Assembly (NCBI GenBank): GCA_021828605.1
Contig: JAJZEG010000358.1
Coordinates: 1-13,196 of the forward strand
From: Pseudomonadota bacterium
Lineage (GTDB): Bacteria; Pseudomonadota; Alphaproteobacteria; Acetobacterales; Acetobacteraceae
Direction of reading: 5' to 3'
DNA length: 13,196 bases
A program made the position numbers and the translations under genes. Below the pieces are notes generated by a model, which saw nothing but the letters and a program-made list of their open reading frames with translations, made no database searches and was not told where the DNA came from. This document shows positions 1 through 6,862 of the stretch, piece after piece (position 1 is the stretch's first letter; each line of letters begins with the position of its first letter).

Positions 1-138
1 ACAAATTTTCCGGCAACGGCTGCGGCGGGGCAGAGCGAATTCAACCCCATTTCCGGTCCACTAAACCCGAATGCCAATGCGCCAACCAAGCCGCCCGCAC
101 CGCCGCCCGTCGACAAATCATTGGGTGGCTTATATTAA
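1..138 (+). CDS. mrcA: C-terminal tail of a penicillin-binding protein 1A (partial, 5' end outside window)
   Basis: Frame 1 is open from the left edge to TAA at 136-138, giving 45 residues. The tail is low-complexity and rich in Pro, Ala and Asn ([19 protein letters not shown]) and ends in GGLY. A disordered Pro-rich tail ending in (T/G)GLY directly upstream of prfB is the usual end of alphaproteobacterial PBP1A, the bifunctional glycosyltransferase/transpeptidase that builds peptidoglycan in the periplasm. No catalytic domain lies in the window, so the call rests on the tail and the gene order. Only 34 bases separate its stop from the prfB start at 173, with no obvious terminator, so read-through into prfB is possible. 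Confidence 0.6.
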   Translation, partial: TNFPATAAAGQSEFNPISGPLNPNANAPTKPPAPPPVDKSLGGLY

Positions 139-172
139 GGTGGTTGGTTCCGTCATCTGAAAGTTATCGATC

Positions 173-1304
173 ATGTCCGCTGAAACCGCTGCCATCGCTC
201 AGCAAATTACTGAATCCGTCGCTTTGCTGCGGAGGCATCTTTGACTGGGATCATGCCAATGATCGTCTGGGCGAGCTAAACGCGCGCGCCGAAGACCCGC
301 AGCTTTGGACCGATTCCAGTGCGGCGCAAGCGTTGCTGCGTGAACGAAACCGTTTGGCCAGCCAAATCGACGCGGTGCGGGCCATCGAGCGCGATACCGA
401 TGACGCCTTGATGCTGGTCGAACTAGCCGAAGCCGAGGGCGATCAAGCGGTGCTCAGCGAGGCCGAAGCCGCTCTGCGCCGGATCAGCGATGAGGTGAAA
501 CGCCGGGAACTCGAAAGCCTGCTCTCGGGCGAGGCCGACGGTAATGATGCCTATATGGAAATCAATGCGGGTGCGGGTGGCACCGAGGCCCAGGACTGGG
601 CCGAAATGTTGATGCGCATGTACACACGCTGGGCCGAGCAGCATGGCTATAAGGTGCAAAATCTGGATCAGTCGGATGGCGAACAAGCGGGCATCAAATC
701 GGTCACGCTGCAATTTTCGGGAACCAATGCCTATGGGTGGCTGAAAACCGAGGCGGGGGTGCATCGGCTGGTGCGTATTTCACCGTTCGATGCCAATGCC
801 CGCCGGCAAACCAGCTTTGCCAGCGTTTGGGTTTATCCGGTGGTCGATGACACGATCGCGATTGAAATCGATCCGTCGGATTTGAAAGTCGATACCTACC
901 GCGCCTCGGGTGCGGGCGGTCAGCACGTCAATAAAACCGAAAGTGCGATTCGCATCACCCATGTTCCCTCAGGGATCATTGTGGCGTGCCAAAATGATCG
1001 CAGCCAGCACCGCAACCGGGCTACCGCGATGGAAATGTTGAAAGCACGGATGTATGAAGCCGAATTGCAGCGGCGCGAAGCGGTGAGTGCCGCCACCGAA
1101 AGCACCAAGCGCGATATTGGCTGGGGCCATCAAATCCGCTCTTATGTGTTAGCGCCGTACCAACTCGTCAAGGATTTGCGGACCAACTACGAGCGCGGCA
1201 ACCCCGATGCGGTGTTAGATGGCGATCTGGACGATTTCATGGCCGCCTCACTCGCCGCCCGCGTGGGTGCGACGCGGAGCGAAGCCTCGGCCCAAGCGGA
1301 ATAA
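173..1304 (+). CDS. prfB: Peptide chain release factor 2, expressed by programmed +1 frameshift
   Basis: RF2 recognises UGA and UAA stop codons in the ribosomal A site and triggers peptide release. The product is encoded by 173-241 joined to 243-1304: 23 residues ([11 protein letters not shown]...LLRRHL), a shift of +1 at CTT TGA C, then [13 protein letters not shown] onward, about 376 residues in all (E. coli RF2 is 365). The stop-codon-reading tripeptide SPF is at residues 203-205 (780-788). The catalytic GGQ loop, in [16 protein letters not shown], is at 248-250 (915-923). Both sit almost exactly where they do in E. coli RF2. An in-frame ATG at 144 exists without the shift, but it would give an N-terminus ([11 protein letters not shown]) unlike RF2, whereas the frame starting at 173 gives the expected helical N-terminus. 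The ribosome binding site before 173 is weak. The gene lies between PBP1A and psd. Confidence 0.96.
231..245 (+). promoter_or_regulatory. prfB: Programmed +1 frameshift (recoding) site of prfB
   Basis: The sequence reads CGG AGG CAT CTT TGA C. A Shine-Dalgarno-like GGAGG (231-235) is followed by CAT, the slippery CTT (239-241), and the in-frame stop TGA with a following C (242-245). The distance from GGAGG to the stop (six bases) is the same as in E. coli prfB (AGG GGG TAT CTT TGA C). The peptidyl-tRNA slips from CUU onto UUU, and GAC is read next. When RF2 is scarce, UGA is decoded slowly and shifting rises, so the protein controls its own synthesis. The elements are seen directly; the mechanism is established for the family. 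Confidence 0.95.
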
Positions 1305-1306
1305 TA

Positions 1307-1320
1307 CGCAGCTTGCTGCG
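1307..1320 (+). other. Small hairpin between prfB and psd
   Basis: CGCAGCTTGCTGCG is a perfect inverted repeat that folds as five base pairs closed by a CUUG tetraloop, a known stable loop. It starts two bases after the prfB stop and ends just before the psd ribosome binding site. No T-run follows, so it is not a canonical terminator. It could stabilise a 3' end or tune psd translation. It is short, so chance occurrence is possible. Confidence 0.35.
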
Positions 1321-1336
1321 CTGAAAGGACGAGACG

Positions 1337-2014
1337 ATGGATATTATCGATAGTATCAAGGCGGCAATCGTGCCACCGCACCGCGCCGGATACCCGTTCA
1401 TCGCCGGTGGCGTAGTCGTGTGGCTGCTCGGCTTGCTGCTCGCGGGCTGGCTCGCCTGGCTCGGCTTCGCCTTTGCTCTATTCTGCCTGTTCTTTTTTCG
1501 CGATCCGCCCCGGGTGCCGCCGGTGCGCCCGAACCTTCTGCTCGCCCCCGCCGACGGCCGGGTGGTGCTCGTTGACTATGCGGTGCCGCCCGAAGCGCTC
1601 GGCCTGCCCAGCATCGCGGTGCCGCGTGTCGCCATTTTTCTCTCGGTGCTCGATGTGCATGTTAATCGGGTACCCGCACCCGGCATGATTACCCGGATCG
1701 CCTACCATCCGGGTAAGTTTCTGAACGCAGCCCATGACAAAGCCGCCGACGAAAATGAGCGTAATGCGCTCGCAATGCGCCTGGATAATGGTGCAATGAT
1801 CGCGGTGGTGCAAATCGCCGGACTGATCGCGCGCCGGATTGTCTGCACCGCCCATGAAGGTGATCATCTGCTCGCGGGCGAGCGGTTCGGCATTATTCGC
1901 TTTGGCAGCCGCACCGATTTATATCTGCCGCCGGGCGCCATTCCGTTAGTGGCAATCGGCCAACGCATGATTGGTGGTGAGACGGTCATTGCCGATCTTA
2001 CCACAATGATGTGA
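1337..2014 (+). CDS. psd: Phosphatidylserine decarboxylase proenzyme (short type)
   Basis: The enzyme converts phosphatidylserine to phosphatidylethanolamine at the inner membrane, using a self-made pyruvoyl cofactor. The product has 225 residues, the length of the short Psd class common in alphaproteobacteria. A hydrophobic segment at about 20-55 ends in FFFRDPPR. Conserved blocks are PADGRV (71-76), FLSVLDVHVNRVPAPG (101-116) with the catalytic His108, and RFGSRTDLYLPPG near the C-terminus. Self-cleavage is expected between Gly190 and Ser191, giving a beta chain of about 190 residues and an alpha chain of about 35. AAAGGA at 1324-1329, seven bases before the ATG, supports the start. The stop overlaps the start of pssA, whose product makes the substrate. 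Confidence 0.95.
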   Translation: MDIIDSIKAAIVPPHRAGYPFIAGGVVVWLLGLLLAGWLAWLGFAFALFCLFFFRDPPRVPPVRPNLLLAPADGRVVLVDYAVPPEALGLPSIAVPRVAIFLSVLDVHVNRVPAPGMITRIAYHPGKFLNAAHDKAADENERNALAMRLDNGAMIAVVQIAGLIARRIVCTAHEGDHLLAGERFGIIRFGSRTDLYLPPGAIPLVAIGQRMIGGETVIADLTTMM

Positions 2015-2889
2015 GCGGTCAGAACCATAAATTATTCGTGGCGAAACGACCGCGCCCGCCGCGCCGTCCCAGGTTGCGCGGTCTGAGTTTCAATCGGATG
2101 TTGCCCAATCTGCTCACCTTGATTGGTCTCTGCGTCGGCTTCTCGGCGATCCGTTTCGCCCTCGATCAGCGTTTTGGTGCCGCCGTGATCGCCATCGCGG
2201 TCGCCGGAGCGATTGACGGGCTCGATGGCCGCCTTGCCCGTTTGCTCAAAGCCACCTCGCGGTTTGGCGCTGAAATCGACAGCCTTTCGGATTTTTTATG
2301 TTTCGGCATTTCTCCTGCCTTGGTCTTGTATCTTTGGTCGCTGCACCGCTGGGGCGCGCTGGGATTTTTACCCTCCCTGATCTTCGCCGCCTGCATGGCG
2401 CTGCGCCTTGCGCGCTTCAACGCCGCCTTGGATGCTGAAGCCCATCGCGATGACCCGACCCATTTGCCTGCTTCGCGTTTTGCCGCAAATTTTTTCACCG
2501 GCGTCCCCGCACCCGCCGGCGGCGCGTTAGCGTTACTTCCAATTTATTTAGGCCTGGAAGCGCGCCAGCACGGGCTTGATTTGCTGAGCGCATGGGCCCA
2601 CGCACCCGTGCTATCGGCAGTGGTGCTCACCGGTGCGGCTGGATTATCGGTCTCGACCTTACCGGTTTGGAGTTTCAAAAACTTCAAAATCCCGCCTGAT
2701 TATGTGCTGTTTTTGCTGATCGGTGTGGTGCTGTTGGTGGCCTTGATGTTAGCCGATCCGTGGGCCGGTCTGGCCCTGCTGGCATTCGCCTACCTCGCCA
2801 TGCTGCCGTTCAGCCGACGCAGTTTCAAACGCCTGCAGGCCGAGGCCGAGGCGCGGCTCAGTTCTAACGACATGACCGCGCCGCCGTGA
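2011..2889 (+). CDS. pssA: CDP-diacylglycerol-serine O-phosphatidyltransferase (phosphatidylserine synthase)
   Basis: This integral membrane enzyme transfers a phosphatidyl group from CDP-diacylglycerol to serine, the step before Psd. The CDP-alcohol phosphatidyltransferase signature is complete: D69-G-L-D72-G73-R-L-A76-R77, then G86, D90 and D94 (DGLDGRLAR...GAEIDSLSD). Several hydrophobic helices follow, including about 165-190, 200-215 and 232-265. The first 28 residues are basic (RPRPPRRPRLRG) and probably cytosolic. The start is GTG at 2011, which forms GTGA with the psd stop (2012-2014), so translational coupling is likely. An internal ATG at 2098 (MLPNLLTL) would still keep the catalytic core, but the overlap favours 2011. 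Product length is 292 residues. Confidence 0.93.
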   Translation: MSGQNHKLFVAKRPRPPRRPRLRGLSFNRMLPNLLTLIGLCVGFSAIRFALDQRFGAAVIAIAVAGAIDGLDGRLARLLKATSRFGAEIDSLSDFLCFGISPALVLYLWSLHRWGALGFLPSLIFAACMALRLARFNAALDAEAHRDDPTHLPASRFAANFFTGVPAPAGGALALLPIYLGLEARQHGLDLLSAWAHAPVLSAVVLTGAAGLSVSTLPVWSFKNFKIPPDYVLFLLIGVVLLVALMLADPWAGLALLAFAYLAMLPFSRRSFKRLQAEAEARLSSNDMTAPP

Positions 2890-4103
2890 CCCCGTTCGCC
2901 CACCGAATTGGCCGCACCCGGCCCGCCGCAACCTTCGCCATGGCCGCCCGTGCACGCGCCTTGCGCGATGCCGGGCATCAGGTGATTTCGCTCGCCATCG
3001 GTGAACCTGACCTGCCCACCCCCGATCACGTCATCGCCGCAGCAGGCGCCGCCGCACAGGCCGGGCAGACCAAATACCCGCCAGTCACCGGCACCCCGGC
3101 CTTACGCGCAGCCGTTGCCCGCAAATTCGCGCGCGATCAGGGATTATCGGTCGAGCCGGACGCTGTGCTGATCGGCAATGGTGGCAAACAAATTATATTC
3201 AATGCGGTCATGGCACTGATCGAAGCGGGCGATGAGGTGATCATCCCGACACCCTGCTGGGCGGGCTATTTGCAGGTGGTCGATTTTGCCGGCGGCACAC
3301 CAATATTCGTCGCCCCTAACGCCAATGCCGGTTTTCAGTTAGACCCTGACGCCTTGGCCGCCGCGATCACGCCGCGCAGCAAATTATTACTTCTCAATTT
3401 TCCGAATAACCCCTCGGGTGCCACCGCAGATCTTGCGATGTTGCAAAACATAGCGGAGGTTTTGCGCAAAGCCCCCCATGTTCGGGTCATCGCCGATGAT
3501 ATTTACGAGCATCTGGTGTTTGATGGCGCCTATCATGCGCTCGCCGCCGTGGCGCCCGATCTGGCTGACCGGATACTAACGCTCAGCGGGGTGTCGAAAT
3601 CTTATGCCATGACCGGCTGGCGGCTCGGTTTCGCAACCGGCCCGCGTGATTGGCTGCGCGCGATGGCCTTGGTGCAAGGCACGGCGACGGCAGGCGTCTC
3701 CACCATTAGCCAGGCCGCTTCGTTGGCCGCGCTCGATGGGCCGCAGGATCTGCTCGCTGAACGGCGCGCAGTATATCGGCAGCGGCGCGATTTGGTGGTC
3801 GCGGGTTTGGCCAATGTCGCCGGGCTTGATTGCCCGGTGCCGAACGGGGCGTTTTACGTGTTTCCGTCCATCACCGGCTGGCTCGGGCGGCGCTCGACCG
3901 GCGGACGCTTGCTGGTCAATGATGATGCCGTCGCCGAAGCCCTGCTTGAGGAGGCCTTGGTTGCCACCGTGCCAGGATCGGCCTTCGCTCTGCACGGCCA
4001 TATTCGCCTATCCACCGCGACCTCTGACGCGTTGTTAGCAGAAGCCTGTCAGCGCATCGCGGCCTTTAGCAGCGCGCTGAGCGATCACGCCGCTTTATTC
4101 TAA
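2886..4103 (+). CDS. PLP-dependent class I/II aminotransferase (aspartate aminotransferase-like)
   Basis: This is a fold-type I aminotransferase of 405 residues. Visible features are AIGEPDLPTP (37-46), the conserved Trp in PCWAGY (123-128), NFPNNPSGAT (171-180) with the PLP-contacting Asn175, ADDIYEHLVFDG (203-214) with Asp205 and Tyr207, and SGVSKSYAMTGWRLGFATGP (234-253) with Lys238 as the Schiff-base lysine. HIRLSTATSD near the C-terminus supplies the Arg that binds the substrate carboxylate. The pattern fits the subgroup that includes aspartate and aspartate/prephenate aminotransferases, but the amino donor cannot be fixed from sequence alone. The start is GTG at 2886, which forms GTGA with the pssA stop, a copy of the psd-pssA junction. 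Its last bases overlap the convergent lrgB stop (4100-4103). Confidence 0.88.
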   Translation: MTPFAHRIGRTRPAATFAMAARARALRDAGHQVISLAIGEPDLPTPDHVIAAAGAAAQAGQTKYPPVTGTPALRAAVARKFARDQGLSVEPDAVLIGNGGKQIIFNAVMALIEAGDEVIIPTPCWAGYLQVVDFAGGTPIFVAPNANAGFQLDPDALAAAITPRSKLLLLNFPNNPSGATADLAMLQNIAEVLRKAPHVRVIADDIYEHLVFDGAYHALAAVAPDLADRILTLSGVSKSYAMTGWRLGFATGPRDWLRAMALVQGTATAGVSTISQAASLAALDGPQDLLAERRAVYRQRRDLVVAGLANVAGLDCPVPNGAFYVFPSITGWLGRRSTGGRLLVNDDAVAEALLEEALVATVPGSAFALHGHIRLSTATSDALLAEACQRIAAFSSALSDHAALF

Positions 4104-4837
4104 AATCCCAAAAACCGGACCAAAATCGGCGCGAGTATCGCCGTCACCAGCCCGTTAAGCCCAATGGCCAACCCGCCAAACGCGCCAGCGGTTTCACTCT
4201 CGAGCAGCAAGCGCGCGGTCGCCAACCCATGAGCACCGGTGCCACCGGCCAGCCCCTGCGCCCGCCGATCGGTGATGCGCAGCGCCTTGAACAAAGGCAA
4301 ACACACCAAGCCGCCAAACACGCCGGTCATCAGCACAAATACGGCGGTGAGCGAGGGAATGCCGCCCAAATCCTGGGCAATGCCCATTGCAATCGGCGTG
4401 GTCACCGATTTGGGGGCAATCGAAATCACCACGCTGCGCGGCGCACCCAGCCAATGCACGATCAGCATCGCCGATACCGACGCCGCGACCGATCCCGCAG
4501 TCAATGACACCAAAATCGGCACCAAATTGCGGCGCATCGTGGTCAAATTGGCATACATCGGCACCGCCAGCGCAACCGTTGCCGGTCCCAGCAGAAACTG
4601 CACATATTGGCCGCCCCGAAAATAGGCATGATACGAGGTATGGGTCAGCAGCAAAATCGCGGCTAACACCCCGATGGAAACCATGATCGGGTTCGACCAT
4701 GCGGCATGCCCGGAGCGCTGATCAACCCAAACTGCCCCCTGCCAAACTAACAGAGTGATAATCAAACCCAGCTGTGGGCCGCTCTGCAAATAAACCCATA
4801 CATTATACAAATTATGCGGCATGAACCCGTGCAACAT
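4100..4837 (-). CDS. lrgB: LrgB/CidB family membrane protein
   Basis: The product is a polytopic inner-membrane protein of 245 residues, the usual LrgB length, with several hydrophobic segments. Family hallmarks are LLGPATVALAVPMYANL, the near-invariant SIAPKSVTTPIAMGIAQDLGG in the middle, and GGTGAHGLATARLLLESETAGAFGGLAIGLNGLVTAILAP at the C-terminus. LrgB works with LrgA. In Gram-positive bacteria the pair was described as a modulator of murein hydrolase export; related pairs are now linked to transport of small organic acids such as pyruvate. The substrate here is unknown. The start ATG shares one base with the lrgA stop (TGATG), so the two are translationally coupled. The 3' end overlaps the convergent aminotransferase by four bases. 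Confidence 0.92.
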   Translation of the reverse strand: MLHGFMPHNLYNVWVYLQSGPQLGLIITLLVWQGAVWVDQRSGHAAWSNPIMVSIGVLAAILLLTHTSYHAYFRGGQYVQFLLGPATVALAVPMYANLTTMRRNLVPILVSLTAGSVAASVSAMLIVHWLGAPRSVVISIAPKSVTTPIAMGIAQDLGGIPSLTAVFVLMTGVFGGLVCLPLFKALRITDRRAQGLAGGTGAHGLATARLLLESETAGAFGGLAIGLNGLVTAILAPILVRFLGF

Positions 4838-5178
4838 CAGCGCTCACTCCGCGCCAAATACTGCATCAGCAGGCTGGTAACGCCCAGCGCCAGCAAGGTT
4901 GAAACCGGGATCGCAATCGCAATCGCGAGCGCATTGGCGCGCAGCACGCCGAGTTCATTCACAATCCCCACCCCAGCCGGCACGAATAACAAGCCCAAAT
5001 TGCGCAGCAATGTTTGTGACGTGGCCTGCATCGGCGCATTCGGCCCGCGCCGAACCACCAGCCACACTAACAAAAGCACCAACCCCAGCACCGGGCCGGG
5101 GATCGGCCAGCCAGCGGCATGGGCAATGATCGTTCCGATTAGTTGGCATACGAGCAGCAGCGTAATGGCGCCGATCAT
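4837..5178 (-). CDS. lrgA: LrgA/CidA family membrane protein
   Basis: The product is a small holin-like inner-membrane protein of 113 residues with about four hydrophobic helices (roughly 4-22, 26-42, 60-80, 85-105). Family features are CQLIGTIIAHAAGWPIPGPVLGLVLLL near the N-terminus and LLRNLGLLFVPAGVGIVNELGVL in the middle. It is the usual partner of LrgB and is encoded directly upstream of it with a one-base stop/start overlap. GGGAGA (complement of 5185-5190) lies just before the start, so this is the first gene of the leftward operon. It is divergent from the PaaX-type regulator, with 95 bases between them. As for LrgB, the family role is holin-like or organic-acid transport; the substrate is not evident. 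Confidence 0.92.
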   Translation of the reverse strand: MIGAITLLLVCQLIGTIIAHAAGWPIPGPVLGLVLLLVWLVVRRGPNAPMQATSQTLLRNLGLLFVPAGVGIVNELGVLRANALAIAIAIPVSTLLALGVTSLLMQYLARSER

Positions 5179-5273
5179 CTTGGTTCTCCCGCGTTAAGCC
5201 TCTACACTGACTTTATGAGGTTATCCGCGCGATTTGACCATGTCCGTGCCCGTGACTGTTCCGAGCCAATCCG
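5179..5273. promoter_or_regulatory. Divergent promoter region between lrgA and the PaaX-type regulator
   Basis: These 95 bases must contain the leftward lrgAB promoter and probably the rightward regulator promoter. I see the lrgA ribosome binding site (complement of 5185-5190) but no convincing -35/-10 pair or strong palindrome on either strand. The presence of regulatory sites is inferred from the divergent layout only. Confidence 0.4.
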
Positions 5274-6104
5274 GTGATCGCCGGATTGATCGACCGGCTG
5301 CAAACCCAGCCCTCGCATACCGGATCGCTGATCATGACCATTTTTGGCGATGCGGTGATGCCGCGCGGCGGCTTGATCGCCCTGTCCAGCGTGCTCAGCC
5401 TATGCGCCGATTTGGGCATCGCACCCGGCGTGGTGCGCACCGCAATGTCGCGGCTGGTCGCGGAGGGCTGGTTTGCCACCAGCCGGGTCGGGCGCGCCAG
5501 TTTTTATCAGATCGCCCCGGCCCGACGCGGCGAAATGATCCGCGCGAGCCGCCATATTTTTGGCCCCGCTCGCCGCCCCGAGACCGATCAGCTTAATTTG
5601 GTGCCGATTGAAGGTAATGACTGGCTGCGCGCCCGGCTCACCCGCCTGGGCTTCGTCGCCTGGAACGGCATGATGATCGCCCCGCAACGGGCATTACCGC
5701 GCTCGATCACCCAACTCGCCCCGGTACTGATCGCGACCGGCGATGCCAATTCGCTGCGCATGATCGCCGCCAAAGCCTGGCGCCTGGACGATCTGGCCAG
5801 CCGCTATCAAGGCTTCATCGCAGCCTATAGCGATTTAGCGCGCGACGCCGCCGATCTGCCCCCGCGCGAGGCGTTGATCGCGCGGATTTTGCTGGTGCAT
5901 GATTTTCGCCGCATCGTTTTGCGCGATCCGCGTTTGCCCGCACCCTTGCTTCCCGCCGATTGGCCGGGGCACCGAGCGCGGCAGCTTTGCGCGTTGATTT
6001 ACCCCGCTTTGTGCGCCAATGCCGAGGCCTATCTCACCCAAATCGGCGCCACCGCAACCGGCCCGCTGCCGCCAGCCGAGCCAGGGCTTCGCTCCCGGTT
6101 TTAA
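5274..6104 (+). CDS. PaaX-family transcriptional repressor
   Basis: The product (276 residues) resembles PaaX, the repressor that releases DNA on binding phenylacetyl-CoA. The N-terminal winged helix-turn-helix carries the PaaX pattern: GSLIMTIFGDAVMPRGG (17-33), then APGVVRTAMSRLVAEGWFATSRVGRASFYQI (50-80), equivalent to FVRTALFRLNKEGW...GRRSFY in E. coli PaaX. The central and C-terminal parts (about 110-260) match the PaaX ligand/dimer region in layout (WLRARLTRLGFVAWNGMMIAP; LVHDFRRIVLRDPRLPAPLLPADWPGHRA). An in-frame TGA at 5253 limits the start, and GTG at 5274 is the first usual start codon. Its ribosome binding site is poor. No phenylacetate catabolic (paa) genes are in the window, so the ligand and targets may differ; divergent lrgAB is the nearest candidate target. 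I therefore do not call it paaX. Confidence 0.85.
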   Translation: MIAGLIDRLQTQPSHTGSLIMTIFGDAVMPRGGLIALSSVLSLCADLGIAPGVVRTAMSRLVAEGWFATSRVGRASFYQIAPARRGEMIRASRHIFGPARRPETDQLNLVPIEGNDWLRARLTRLGFVAWNGMMIAPQRALPRSITQLAPVLIATGDANSLRMIAAKAWRLDDLASRYQGFIAAYSDLARDAADLPPREALIARILLVHDFRRIVLRDPRLPAPLLPADWPGHRARQLCALIYPALCANAEAYLTQIGATATGPLPPAEPGLRSRF

Positions 6105-6190
6105 CGCCCCCCGCTTTCAGTGCGTGCGACGCAAAAAATATTTCTGCCAAACGCAATGAAATATTAACCCGGGCCAGCGATGCTCCTCGC

Positions 6191-6862
6191 ATGCAGACCG
6201 AAACCTTCGATCCAATTCAGTACTGGCAATGGCGCTATCGCATGGGCGGCACCTCGGGCGCCGGATCGCGGGGCCGATTAGCGGCGTTCAAAGCCGATAT
6301 CGTCAACGCGCTGATTGCGGCTAACCGCTTGAATTCCGTGATCGATTTCGGCTGTGGCGACGGCGTTCAAATGTCGATGATCGGCGCTGATGATGACGGG
6401 CCGGATTATCTGGGGATCGATGTTTCACCGGAGGCCCTCGTTCTATGTCAGCGTCGTGGCGGGGCGCGGCGGCGATTTTTGCTCTATGAGGATTTTGCCC
6501 GCACCGGCAACGCCCTCCGTGCCGACCTCGCTCTCTCCATGGACGTCATTTATCACCTGACCGATGATGCCGTTTATCATCAATATCTTGATGATGTGTT
6601 CGCCGGTGCCACCCGCCTGGTCCTGATTTATGCCAGCAATGTGCAGGCGCTCACCCGCGATACCCATGTCCGGCATCGCTGTTTCACCGAAACCATCAAG
6701 TCACGCTTTCCCGCCTGGCGGCTCTGCGCGGTGGTGCCGAACCGGTTCAGTTTCGACCCCGCCGAGCCCGAGCAAACCAGCTTCGCCGATTTTTACCTAT
6801 TTACCCCCCGCGCCTCCGGCCTGTCGGTGGTGATCCCGGCCATGGAGGTCGATCATGGATAG
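6191..6862 (+). CDS. Class I SAM-dependent methyltransferase
   Basis: The product (223 residues) has a Rossmann-type methyltransferase fold. Motif I is SVIDFGCGDGVQ (49-60), an acidic motif II is YLGIDVSPEAL (73-83), and ADLALSMDVIYHL (111-123) fits the motif IV region. The N-terminal DPIQYWQWRYRMGGTSGAGSRGRLAAFKA (7-35) resembles a signature of small alphaproteobacterial methyltransferases whose substrate is unknown. The frame extends upstream to 5960 inside the PaaX-type gene. I chose ATG 6191 because similarity to the family begins there and the 86-base gap to the previous gene is then free of coding. The ribosome binding site is weak. The gene overlaps the next methyltransferase gene by eight bases, so the two are probably co-translated. 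The substrate cannot be told. Confidence 0.82.
   Translation: MQTETFDPIQYWQWRYRMGGTSGAGSRGRLAAFKADIVNALIAANRLNSVIDFGCGDGVQMSMIGADDDGPDYLGIDVSPEALVLCQRRGGARRRFLLYEDFARTGNALRADLALSMDVIYHLTDDAVYHQYLDDVFAGATRLVLIYASNVQALTRDTHVRHRCFTETIKSRFPAWRLCAVVPNRFSFDPAEPEQTSFADFYLFTPRASGLSVVIPAMEVDHG

Noticed and set aside
144..242. Extended N-terminus of prfB from ATG 144
   Set aside because: The sequence is unlike RF2 and is explained by the overlapping frame from 173 that ends at the recoding site.
5960..6190. Methyltransferase starting at 5960
   Set aside because: It would lie inside the PaaX-type gene; similarity to methyltransferases begins at ATG 6191.
6105..6190. Small RNA or promoter between the PaaX-type gene and the methyltransferase
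   Set aside because: An AT-rich patch (AAATATTAA) is present, but there is no convincing -35/-10 pair, hairpin or terminator.
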